Positions 17,112 through 24,368 of a DNA stretch of 64,000 nucleotides are shown piece by piece. The DNA is from Nonomuraea sp. SYSU D8015 (GTDB lineage Bacteria; Actinomycetota; Actinomycetes; Streptosporangiales; Streptosporangiaceae), in contig NZ_VJYI01000006.1 in assembly GCF_008065375.1 (NCBI RefSeq), positions 186,001 to 250,000 on the forward strand, given 5' to 3'. The position numbers were made by a program, and so were the translations under genes. The notes beneath the pieces were generated by a model, which made no database searches, was not told the DNA's origin, and saw only the letters and a program-made list of their open reading frames with translations. Position 1 is the first letter of the stretch; every line of letters starts with the position of its first letter.

Positions 17112-18248
17112 GTGGCCTTCCCTCAGCGGGCCGTCGCGCGACCACGACCGACGTCGCACCGTTACGACGGCAAAACGAGCCTTCCTTGGGCGCCGATCGG
17201 CCAGATGCGCGTCACCGCGTTGCTCCCCGCCCACAACGAGGCCGAGCAGATCGCCGAGAGCATCGACTCGCTGCGTTTCCAGACCCGGCCCCCTGACCGC
17301 GTCATCGTGATCGCCGACAACTGCTCCGACGACACCGCCCGCATCGCCCGGCGGTGCGGTGCCGAGGTGTACGAGACCGCGGGCAACGCCCACAAGAAGG
17401 CGGGCGCGCTCAACCAGGTGCTCGACCGGCTGCTGCACTTCCTCGGCCCCGACGACGTGCTCCTCGTCATGGACGCCGACTCGGCGCTGGACCGGGGCTT
17501 CCTCCAGGCCGGGCTCGAATACCTGAGCAGTGGCTACTACGCCGCCGTCGGCGGCACCTTCACCGGCAAGGACGGTGGCGGGTTCGTCGGCATGCTGCAG
17601 CGCAACGAGTACGTCCGCTACGCCCGTGACGTCCGCCGGCTCCAGGGCAAGGCGCTCGTGCTGACCGGGACCGCCACCCTCTTCCGCGCGCTCACGCTGC
17701 AGCAGGTCGTCACCGCGCGCCGGGCCGGCCGCCTGCCCGGCGCCGGCCACGTGTACGACGTGCGCGTCCTCACCGAGGACAACGAGCTGACCCTGGCCAT
17801 CCTCCACCTGGGCCTGCGCATCCTGGCGCCCAAGGAGTGCACGCTGACCACCGAGGTCATGCCCACCTGGCGCGAGCTCTTCCGCCAGCGGTTGCGCTGG
17901 AAGCGCGGCGCGCTCGAGAACCTGACCGACTACGGATGGACGAAGGTGACCCGGCCCTACTGGGGGCGGCAGCTGCTCTCATTCATCGGCATCGTGGTCG
18001 TCTTCCTCTACCTGGGGACCGTCGTGTGGTCCATCGCGGTGATGGGAGGCATGCGGATCCAGCCCGTGTGGGCCGCCATCACCGTGATCTTCATGGTCGA
18101 ACGCGTCGTGACCGTACGCGCCCGCGGTCCGCGGCAGATGCTCCTCGCCGGGCTGCTGTTCGTGGAGATGGTCTTCGACGTGTTCCTGCAGATCGTCCAG
18201 GCGAAGGCCTTTTGGGAGGCGGCCTGGCACAGAGAAAGGAAATGGTGA
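17112..18248 (+). CDS. Processive family 2 glycosyltransferase
   Basis: The GT-A fold starts VTALLPAHNEAEQIAESIDS. DADSALD is the metal-binding D,x,D-type motif, TEDNELT holds the catalytic Asp region, and QRLRWKRG is the QxxRW motif of processive beta-glycosyltransferases (cellulose, hyaluronan and PNAG synthase group). Hydrophobic segments at the C-terminus (LLSFIGIVVVFLYLGTVV, VWAAITVIFMVERVV, MLLAGLLFVEMVFDVFLQI) anchor it in the membrane. The sugar is unknown. The GTG at 17112 has AAGGTG upstream; ATG 17205 would begin at the GT domain itself. It is followed after 2 bp by a tiny membrane-protein gene. Confidence 0.85.
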   Translation: MAFPQRAVARPRPTSHRYDGKTSLPWAPIGQMRVTALLPAHNEAEQIAESIDSLRFQTRPPDRVIVIADNCSDDTARIARRCGAEVYETAGNAHKKAGALNQVLDRLLHFLGPDDVLLVMDADSALDRGFLQAGLEYLSSGYYAAVGGTFTGKDGGGFVGMLQRNEYVRYARDVRRLQGKALVLTGTATLFRALTLQQVVTARRAGRLPGAGHVYDVRVLTEDNELTLAILHLGLRILAPKECTLTTEVMPTWRELFRQRLRWKRGALENLTDYGWTKVTRPYWGRQLLSFIGIVVVFLYLGTVVWSIAVMGGMRIQPVWAAITVIFMVERVVTVRARGPRQMLLAGLLFVEMVFDVFLQIVQAKAFWEAAWHRERKW

Positions 18249-18250
18249 GG

Positions 18251-18412
18251 ATGTACAACAATCTGCCGATCGGGGGCGTGGCGGCCGGTTTCGGCGGCCT
18301 CGTGTCCGCTCCGTTCGCCGGCTTCAACGCGATCTGGATCGGGCTGGCGATCTTCACGATCGTTTCCGCGGGGCTCGCCGTCAAGCGGGTCATGCCCAAG
18401 CGCCAATCCTGA
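18251..18412 (+). CDS. Tiny single-span membrane protein next to the glycosyltransferase
   Basis: 53 residues: MYNNLPIGGVAAGFGG, a hydrophobic stretch (AIWIGLAIFTIVSAGLAV), and a basic end (KRVMPKRQS). It starts 2 bp after the glycosyltransferase stop, with AGGAAATGG and GGTGAGG as possible ribosome sites, so it is almost certainly co-expressed. The order LPIGG, membrane span, basic tail looks like a shrunken cell-wall sorting signal, but the Thr of LPxTG is missing. It could instead be a small partner subunit of the glycosyltransferase. No family is recognised. Confidence 0.6.
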   Translation: MYNNLPIGGVAAGFGGLVSAPFAGFNAIWIGLAIFTIVSAGLAVKRVMPKRQS

Positions 18413-18416
18413 GACC

Positions 18417-18450
18417 CCGTGAGCGCCCCTCGCGCGAGTGGCGCTCACGG
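18417..18450 (+). terminator. Terminator hairpin after the glycosyltransferase operon
   Basis: CCGTGAGCGCC (18417-18427) pairs perfectly with GGCGCTCACGG (18440-18450), and the 12-nt loop itself contains CTCG/CGAG. The stem starts 5 bases after the stop of the small membrane protein. There is no T-run. Confidence 0.65.
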
Positions 18451-18608
18451 CTCCGGCGCGCGCCGTCCCTGAGGACTGCCGGGTGCCGCGATCACGCATC
18501 TAGCCTTTCATCGCATGCGGGGGACCGGATCGTCCGGTTCGGCTTGACGGGCGATCTTAGATGCACAAGATTGTTCGCGTCCCTCTGGACCGTCCCAAGG
18601 AAACCCTC

Positions 18609-19445
18609 ATGAAGCGAACCATCGTCGGCGTTGCCGTGGTCGCGGGCCTGGCGCAGCTCGCCGCCACTCCCGCGCAGGCAGCGCCCAGGATCGACCCGGT
18701 GAAGGCGCTGAAGGCCGAGTTAACGCGCGGCAAGGCCGTCAACGTGCAGGCCACCGCGAAGGTGACGTACAGGCAAGGCATGTACGCCACCTCGGGCCTC
18801 GAAGGCACGATCGGGTTCGACACCCGTGGCGCGGCCGCCTCCCATGTGGCCCATACCCTCCAGTACAGCGAGGCCCTGCTCCGCAACATGATGAAGGAGC
18901 GGCCCGAGGAGACCGAGGCGTTGGGGCAGGGGCCCGTCAACATGATCTCTTCCGGGCAGACGAGCTACGTCGGCGGCCCGGTGGTCGCCGAGGCCCTGCC
19001 CGAGGGCACGAGCTGGGTGCGTTACGGCGGCACGGACGTGCCCTCCGGCAACCTGCTGCTCGACGTCCTGGAGCCCGCCACGCTCAAGACACTGATGGAC
19101 CGCCGGGCCTCCTGGAAGGACGGCGTGGTCAAGGGGTCGATCAAGACCACCGATCTCGCCAAGGTCTCCTCCTCCTTCGCCTCGCGCTACGGCTCCGCCT
19201 CCGTGAAGGGCCGCACCGGCAAGATCTCCTACACCCTCTGGCTGAGCCCGAACGGCCTGGTCGAGCGGCTGGCCGCCAAGGGTGACCTGCACTTCAAGAA
19301 CAGCTCGGTCCAGGTCGAGTCCGAGACCCGCTACACGGAATGGGGCCGCGAGGTCGCCATCCTCCTGCCGCTGGAAGGAGACGTCATCGACAAGAACCAG
19401 GTCGAGGACGACGTGCCGGCCGAGGTTCCGGGCATCTGGAGCTAG
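18609..19445 (+). CDS. Secreted protein of unknown function (LppX/LprG-like size)
   Basis: From ATG 18609, behind AAGGAAA, the protein is 278 residues. A signal peptide MKRTIVGVAVVAGLAQLAAT with a PAQAAP cleavage site is followed by a soluble domain with alternating strands (VNVQATAKVTYRQGMYA, YTLWLSPNGLVERLAAKGDL). The general pattern resembles secreted LppX/LprG-like or outer-lipoprotein-sorting-like folds, but there is no lipobox Cys and I do not recognise the family with certainty. It stands alone, with unrelated genes on either side. Confidence 0.75.
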   Translation: MKRTIVGVAVVAGLAQLAATPAQAAPRIDPVKALKAELTRGKAVNVQATAKVTYRQGMYATSGLEGTIGFDTRGAAASHVAHTLQYSEALLRNMMKERPEETEALGQGPVNMISSGQTSYVGGPVVAEALPEGTSWVRYGGTDVPSGNLLLDVLEPATLKTLMDRRASWKDGVVKGSIKTTDLAKVSSSFASRYGSASVKGRTGKISYTLWLSPNGLVERLAAKGDLHFKNSSVQVESETRYTEWGREVAILLPLEGDVIDKNQVEDDVPAEVPGIWS

Positions 19446-19497
19446 AAACGTCCGCCCGCCGCATGTCCCTCCATCGCGGCGGGCAGGTACGTACTCC

Positions 19498-20382
19498 ATG
19501 ACCGCGAGCACAGTCCATCGAACCATCGACGTAGACGGCGTCGAGATCTTCTACCGGGAGGCCGGGCCCGCGGACGCGCCGGTCTTCCTGCTGCCGCACG
19601 GCTATCCGTGCTCCTCCTACGAGTTCCGCAACCTCATGCCCGCCCTCGGCGACCGCCGGCGACTGATCTCGCCCGACCTGCCGGGCTTCGGCTACAGCGC
19701 CACCCCCGACCGCGCCGCCTTCTCCTACACGTTCGACGGCTACGCCGATTTCCTGGAACGCTTCACGCACGCCATGGGCCTGCCGGAGTACGCCATCTAC
19801 CTGCACGACTACGGCTCCCAGTTCGGCCTGCGCCTGGCCATGCGCGCTCCCGAACGGGTCACCGCGCTCGTCATCCAGAACGGCGACATCTACGAGGACG
19901 AGCTCGGCCCGAAGTACGCCTGGCTCAAGGAGTTCTGGGCGAACCCGACGCCCGAGGGCCGGGCCGAGCTCGCCGCGAACGTCACCGAGGAGGGTTTCCG
20001 CGACGAGTTCGCCGGCGACCTGCCCGCCCATCTGGCCGCCCGGGTGAGTCCGGACCTGTGGACGCTGCACTGGGCGTTGATGAACACCCCGCAGCGCCGC
20101 GAGAACGTCGTGGGCCTGTTCGAGGACCAGGCGACGACGCTCGAATGGTTCCCGAAGGAGCAGGCGTACCTGCGCGAGCACCGGCCGCCGACGTTGATCG
20201 TGTGGGGCCCGCACGACGGCTACATGCCCGAGGGCGCCGCCCGCGCCTACCTCCGCGACCTGCCGGACGCCGAGCTGCACCTGCTCGACGCCGGCCACTG
20301 GGCGCTGGAGACCAGCCTCGGCGAGATCGTGCCGCTCATCAGGGACTTCCTGGACCGCGCCGTCCCCACCGCCGGCCCCTGA
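19498..20382 (+). CDS. Alpha/beta hydrolase (epoxide hydrolase / dehalogenase-like)
   Basis: 294 residues from ATG 19498. The oxyanion motif is LLPHGYPCSSYEF. The nucleophile elbow reads LHDYGSQFGLRLA, with Asp in the HDxG context used by epoxide hydrolases and haloalkane dehalogenases instead of the Ser of esterases. The acid region is VWGPHDGYM and the catalytic His is in LLDAGHWALE. A cap region lies between (about 130-215). The substrate is not predictable. An open frame upstream runs into the preceding gene and is not used. The next gene is a PadR regulator 75 bp downstream. Confidence 0.85.
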   Translation: MTASTVHRTIDVDGVEIFYREAGPADAPVFLLPHGYPCSSYEFRNLMPALGDRRRLISPDLPGFGYSATPDRAAFSYTFDGYADFLERFTHAMGLPEYAIYLHDYGSQFGLRLAMRAPERVTALVIQNGDIYEDELGPKYAWLKEFWANPTPEGRAELAANVTEEGFRDEFAGDLPAHLAARVSPDLWTLHWALMNTPQRRENVVGLFEDQATTLEWFPKEQAYLREHRPPTLIVWGPHDGYMPEGAARAYLRDLPDAELHLLDAGHWALETSLGEIVPLIRDFLDRAVPTAGP

Positions 20383-20430
20383 CCCACGTCGCAGCCGATT
20401 ACGGCGACAGGCAGAAGATCTTTCCTTCGT

Positions 20431-20446
20431 TATATCGTTCGATATA
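20431..20446 (+). promoter_or_regulatory. Probable PadR operator
   Basis: TATATCG and CGATATA flank a TT spacer, a perfect 7+7 bp inverted repeat in an AT-rich island, 11 bp before the padR ATG at 20458. PadR repressors usually bind such AT-rich dyads at their own promoters, so autoregulation of the padR-siderophore-interacting protein pair is likely. Confidence 0.6.
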
Positions 20447-20457
20447 GCATCCGAGTC

Positions 20458-20982
20458 ATGATGATGAACGCGCGCCGCGTCCCGGGTGGGTTCGGCCCCA
20501 CGGGGCGCTTCTTCGGGCCGGGCGAGCTCCGCCTGGCCGTCCTCGCGCTGATCGCCGAGCAGCCCGGCCACGGCTACCAGGTCATGAGCCGCCTGGCCGA
20601 CCGCTTCAACGGCACCTACGAGCCGAGCGCCGGCTCCATCTACCCCACCCTGCAGTTGCTGGAGGACGAGGGTCTCGTACGCGTCGAGCAGGCCGACGGC
20701 CGCAAGGTCTACCACGTCACCGACGAGGGCCGGCGCGCCGCCGAGGACCAGGCCGACGAGATCGAGCGGCTCTGGGGCCGGGCGGCCAGCCGGGGCGAGT
20801 GGGGGATGTTCCGCGAGCCCGAGGCCGCCGAGATCGTCGGTCCGGCGCTGCGGATGGTCAAGGCGGCCGTGAAGACGCTGGCGCACGCGCACGGCGACCC
20901 GAGGGTCGTCGAGCGCATCCTGGAGATCTTCGTCGAGGCCCGCCACCGCATCGACGATCTCGACCCGAGGGGGAGGCGATGA
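20458..20982 (+). CDS. PadR family transcriptional regulator
   Basis: 174 residues. After a short Gly-rich leader, the winged helix reads LRLAVLALIAEQPGHGYQVM, GSIYPTLQLLEDEGLVRVEQ and RKVYHVTDEGRRAAED, the standard PadR pattern. The long C-terminal helical part (about 115-170) serves dimerisation, as in Vtr/AphA-like PadR proteins. The first three codons are ATG, so the exact start is uncertain by two residues. The stop overlaps the next gene (ATGA). The effector is unknown; the partner gene suggests iron or siderophore status. Confidence 0.9.
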   Translation: MMMNARRVPGGFGPTGRFFGPGELRLAVLALIAEQPGHGYQVMSRLADRFNGTYEPSAGSIYPTLQLLEDEGLVRVEQADGRKVYHVTDEGRRAAEDQADEIERLWGRAASRGEWGMFREPEAAEIVGPALRMVKAAVKTLAHAHGDPRVVERILEIFVEARHRIDDLDPRGRR

Positions 20983-21701
20983 GACAACCCCTCGCCCGCA
21001 GGGTGCTCGACCGGATGTTCGTCCGGGGGGAGGTCGTCGAGGTCGAGCGGATGACGCCCCGCATGCGGCGGATCAGGATCGCGGGGGAGGCCCTGGCCGG
21101 CCTGAGCTGGACGCCGGGCCAGCACGTGCGGCTGCTGGTCGGCGACGGCCGGGGCCTGCTGGGCGGAGTCCTGCGGACGTACTCGATCTGGCGGCACGAC
21201 CCCACCTGGGAGGCCGTCGATCTGATCGGCTACGACCACGGCGGCGACGCCCCGGGCGCCTCCTGGGTCAGGAGCGCCGCGCCCGGCCAGGAGATCTCGT
21301 TCACCAGGCCGGAGGGGAGCTTCGTGGTGAAAGAGGCGCCGTACCACGTGTTCGCGGGGGAGGAGACGGCGTCGGTGGCATTCGGCGCGATGCTGCGCGC
21401 CCTCCCGGAGGATGCGGCCGTCTACGGAGCCGTGGAGGCCGACGGGCCCGGCGAGCACCTCGACCTGCCCAGGAAACTCGTCCGGGTGTGCCGGGACGGC
21501 GCGCCGGCGGCCGGCTCCCGTGCGCTGGTGGACGCGGTCCGCGAGCTGGACCTGCCGGATCGGCCCGGGGTCGCCTATCTCGCCGGCGAGGCACGCACGA
21601 TCCAGGCCGTCCGCGCCCACCTGGTCGGCGAGCGCGGCTGGTCGCGGCGGGACGTGCGCACCAAGCCGTTCTGGACCCCTGGCAGGCGAGGGCTCGACTG
21701 A
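20979..21701 (+). CDS. Siderophore-interacting protein (NAD(P)H-flavin reductase type)
   Basis: 240 residues. The FAD-binding domain has VEVERMTPRMRRIRIAGE and the R-x-Y-S motif in VLRTYSIWRHD; the protein ends with the SIP-type VRTKPFWTPGRRG. The ViuB/YqjH family reduces ferric siderophores in the cytoplasm to release iron. The NAD-binding part (about 100-235) has VFAGEETASVAFGAMLRALP and VAYLAGEARTIQAVRAHLV. It overlaps the padR stop by 4 bp, so the two form an operon; this pairing is common for iron-release genes. No siderophore transporter is present in the window. Confidence 0.9.
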   Translation: MRQPLARRVLDRMFVRGEVVEVERMTPRMRRIRIAGEALAGLSWTPGQHVRLLVGDGRGLLGGVLRTYSIWRHDPTWEAVDLIGYDHGGDAPGASWVRSAAPGQEISFTRPEGSFVVKEAPYHVFAGEETASVAFGAMLRALPEDAAVYGAVEADGPGEHLDLPRKLVRVCRDGAPAAGSRALVDAVRELDLPDRPGVAYLAGEARTIQAVRAHLVGERGWSRRDVRTKPFWTPGRRGLD

Positions 21702-21721
21702 CGCGGCCGCCCGCCATCCGT

Positions 21722-21745
21722 GATAGTAATACCGGTATAGTTATC
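21722..21745 (+). promoter_or_regulatory. Imperfect 24-bp palindrome before map
   Basis: GATAGTAATACC and GGTATAGTTATC match as inverted halves at 9 of 12 positions around a perfect 10-bp core (ATACCGGTAT, 21729-21738). It lies 24 bp before the map ATG, in an otherwise GC-rich context. This is typical of a TetR- or MarR-type operator overlapping a promoter. No such regulator gene is adjacent. Confidence 0.5.
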
Positions 21746-21768
21746 GGTAGGCGGACGAGGAGGGGCCC

Positions 21769-22536
21769 ATGATCGAGCTGAAGAGCGCCGGGGAGATCGA
21801 CGCGATGCGGGAGGCGGGCAGGGTGGTCGCCGCCGTGCACGCCGCCGTGCGGGAGCGGGCCGCCGTCGGGGTGTCGCTCGAGCAACTCGACGAGGTGGCG
21901 CGGACCGTCATCGCCGAGGCCCGGGCGGGGGCGTCGTTCCTGGGCTACCACCCGTCGTTCGGCGCCACGCCGTACCCGGGCGTGATCTGCACCTCGGTGA
22001 ACGGGGTCATGCTGCACGGCCTGCCGACGCCGTACCGGCTGCGCGACGGCGACCTCATCAGCGTGGACTGCGGCGCGTACGTCGACGGCTGGCACGCCGA
22101 CGGCACGGTGAGCTTCACGGTCGGCGAGCCGCGCGCGGAGGACCTGAAGCTGATCAGGGTGGCGGAGGAGACGCTGGCCGCCGGCATCGAGGCGGCCCTG
22201 CCCGGCGGCCGGATGGGCGACATCGGCCACGCCATGTCCACGGTCGGCCGCGGCGCCGGCTACGGCATGCAGAACGATTTCGGCGGCCACGGCATCGGGC
22301 GGGCCATGCACGAGTCGCCGTTCGTGCCCAACGAGGCGCGCCGGGGGCGCGGCCTGCCGCTGCGGCCCGGCCTGGTGATCGCGATCGAGCCCAGCCTGAT
22401 GGCCGGGGGCGGCGACGACTATGTCATGGCGGAGGACGGCTGGTCGGTGTGTTCGGCGGACGGCAGCCGAAGTGTGCACGTGGAGCACACGGTGGCCATC
22501 ACCGCCGACGGCCCGGTCGTCCTCACTCTGCCCTAG
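21769..22536 (+). CDS. map: Type I methionine aminopeptidase
   Basis: 255 residues. It removes the initiator methionine from nascent proteins. All five metal ligands are visible: two Asp in DCGAYVDGWHADGTVSF, His in GGHGIGRAMHE, Glu in AIEPSL and Glu in VHVEHTVAITADG. Substrate-pocket signature PGVICTSVNGVMLHG is present. The length is that of the minimal type Ia/Ib core. The start at 21769 follows GAGGAGGGG. Actinomycetes usually have a housekeeping map near the ribosomal or secY region, so this is probably a second copy; its palindromic promoter fits conditional expression. Confidence 0.93.
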   Translation: MIELKSAGEIDAMREAGRVVAAVHAAVRERAAVGVSLEQLDEVARTVIAEARAGASFLGYHPSFGATPYPGVICTSVNGVMLHGLPTPYRLRDGDLISVDCGAYVDGWHADGTVSFTVGEPRAEDLKLIRVAEETLAAGIEAALPGGRMGDIGHAMSTVGRGAGYGMQNDFGGHGIGRAMHESPFVPNEARRGRGLPLRPGLVIAIEPSLMAGGGDDYVMAEDGWSVCSADGSRSVHVEHTVAITADGPVVLTLP

Positions 22537-22751
22537 GGGTCCGGGGTCGTCGGCGAGTCACGAAAACCTCGGATATCCCTCGGGCTCGCACACCGATTCG
22601 TCAAGAAACGTGATCTTCCGCACCTCTTCCCCCAGGCGGGGCATTCTTGCAGGTCAAGAGCGAAATTGGGGGTGTTTGTTGAAAGTGGACATAGGGCAGA
22701 TCTTCTCCCGATAGCTACGGAGAGTAGTCGATAGGCATCAGAGGAGAAGAT

Positions 22752-22994
22752 ATGTATAGAGCAGGGCTTATCCTGGCGGGCCTCGCCGGCGGGATGGTCG
22801 CGTTCGGCGGCTCGGCGCTGGCTGTGTCACCCAGCGTGACCGCCGCGCCGGTCCAGGCCGGGATCCTGCAGGCCCCCAGCGACGACGACGGCAGAGTGCT
22901 GCACTTCGGTGAGTGGAACAACTTCGGCGAGGACAACGACGTCGTCGACCTCGACCTCCTGAACGAGCTTCTCTCGAGCGTCCTGAGCGGCTGA
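22752..22994 (+). CDS. Small secreted protein
   Basis: 80 residues: signal peptide MYRAGLILAGLAGGMVAFGG with an SALAVSP cleavage region, then a short acidic domain (QAPSDDDGRVLHFGEWNNFG, then DLDLLNELLSSVLSG). The ATG follows AGGAGAAG, a strong ribosome site. It resembles the short, abundant secreted proteins of unknown role found in sporulating actinomycetes. A long perfect hairpin terminates it. No Cys pairs or chaplin motifs are present. Confidence 0.75.
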   Translation: MYRAGLILAGLAGGMVAFGGSALAVSPSVTAAPVQAGILQAPSDDDGRVLHFGEWNNFGEDNDVVDLDLLNELLSSVLSG

Positions 22995-23004
22995 CGAAAC
23001 GGTA

Positions 23005-23034
23005 CGAAGGGGCCCGCGCCGGCGGGCCCCTTCG
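23005..23034 (+). terminator. 13-bp hairpin after the small secreted protein gene
   Basis: CGAAGGGGCCCGC and GCGGGCCCCTTCG form a perfect 13-bp stem around a GCCG loop, 11 bases after the stop. There is no T-run, but the stem is very stable. Confidence 0.7.
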
Positions 23035-23126
23035 CCGTGCCGGGGTCCTCCGGCGCTGGACCCTGACACCGTGTCATGGCCTTCAATGGCCTACGTCCTG
23101 TCGTCGCCCATCTGCGAGGTCGCACG

Positions 23127-24050
23127 ATGATCGCCTACCTGGGCTCCGGCCCGTACTGCTACGCCAACTGCCTGGCCATGATGATCGGCCGGGACGCCCC
23201 GGCGCCCGGCGTCATCGAGACGCTGACGGGGTCGCCGTTCGGGATGCAGCTCGCGGGCGGCCGTACCCCGTACTTCGACCCCTACGGCTGGGACCCCGAG
23301 CTGGGGGTCGACGCCGCCGTCGAGCTGCTCGGCTGGGAATGCGAGCGGAGCGAGGCGGGCACTGCCGAGGAGGCGCTGGCCCGGCTGCGTGCCGCGGTCG
23401 AGCGCGGCCCCGCCATGGCCGGGCCGATCGACATGGGACGGCTGCCCTACGTCCCGGACGGCAGTGGCGACCACTACGTCCTGGTGCTGGCGGTGGAGGG
23501 CGGCGTCGTGGTCGTGCACGATCCGCACGGCCATCCCTACGCCACCCTGCCGGTCGCGGACTTCCTGGCCTCCTGGCGGGCGGATTCGGTGGAGTACGTC
23601 AAGGCGCCGTACGTGCTGCGCACCGGGTTCGCGCGGGTGCGGGAGACGGCCGTCCCGGAGGCGTTGCGTGCCTCGCTGCCCGCCGCCGTCCGCTGGCTGG
23701 AGGGGCGGGACGACCTCCCGGTGGCGCCGGGCTCGCTCGGCGGCGCCGCCGCCGCGCTGGGGCTGGCCGAGATGGTGGAGAAGGGGCTCGACGACGAGGT
23801 GCGCGGGCTGCTGCTGCATTTCGGCGTACGCGTCGGCGCCCGGCGGCTTGCCGACGCAGCCGTGTGCCTGGAGCTGATCGGCCTGGAGGAGGCGGCCTCC
23901 GTCGCGGCCGGGCAGGCCCGCGTGCTCGGCAGCCTGCAACTTCCACTCACCCTGGGCGACGACGCGGCCGTGGCGGCGGGGCTGCGGCGGCTGGCCCCCA
24001 CGTACGAGCACCTGCGATCGCTGCTGAGCAAGGCCCCGGATCTCGCCTGA
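23127..24050 (+). CDS. BtrH-like / papain-like cysteine peptidase family protein
   Basis: 307 residues from ATG 23127, which has GCGAGG upstream; the earlier in-frame ATG at 23076 lacks a ribosome site. The N-terminal half shows a papain-like arrangement: Cys in SGPYCYANCLAMMIG, a later His in GSGDHYVLVLAVEGG and Asp in VHDPHGHPY. The same order is seen in BtrH-N-type proteins, which transfer or cleave acyl groups in aminoglycoside side-chain chemistry. The C-terminal half (about 190-307) is Ala/Leu-rich and helical. No biosynthetic cluster surrounds it, so the role is open. Confidence 0.7.
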   Translation: MIAYLGSGPYCYANCLAMMIGRDAPAPGVIETLTGSPFGMQLAGGRTPYFDPYGWDPELGVDAAVELLGWECERSEAGTAEEALARLRAAVERGPAMAGPIDMGRLPYVPDGSGDHYVLVLAVEGGVVVVHDPHGHPYATLPVADFLASWRADSVEYVKAPYVLRTGFARVRETAVPEALRASLPAAVRWLEGRDDLPVAPGSLGGAAAALGLAEMVEKGLDDEVRGLLLHFGVRVGARRLADAAVCLELIGLEEAASVAAGQARVLGSLQLPLTLGDDAAVAAGLRRLAPTYEHLRSLLSKAPDLA

Positions 24051-24368
24051 TCACCCCGTACGGTCTGTCCCTGTGGAGCCGCCGATCCGGCCTTTTCCAA
24101 GAAGGCCTCTGCCGACGTGCGGCCTGCCCACGGGGACCTGCGGTCCGTCTCCTCGGGGGAGGAAGTGAAGGGCGGCGCTCACCGTGTCGGCGGCTCTGAA
24201 GCGGCCGGCCTGCGGGGGCGGGGCAAAGGGAGCGAGGCGTGCGGGCCCGGCCGCGGTCCTTGTGCGGGGGGAGGCGCGGCCGGGCCCGCTGGGAGGGGAG
24301 CGCCGTGGGCGTGCGGTGGGAACCGGCTCGGGGTGTGGCCGGTGAAGCCCTGGCGCTCCCTTGGCCTT
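24051..24368. other. Gene-free convergent gap with a large GC hairpin
   Basis: No coding region is convincing here. The gap holds a small hairpin (GGCCTT/AAGGCC, 24089-24107) and a 15-bp perfect inverted repeat of pure G and C: GCGGGCCCGGCCGCG (24241-24255) against CGCGGCCGGGCCCGC (24275-24289) with a 19-nt loop. It separates two convergent genes, so bidirectional termination is the simplest role. Confidence 0.55.
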
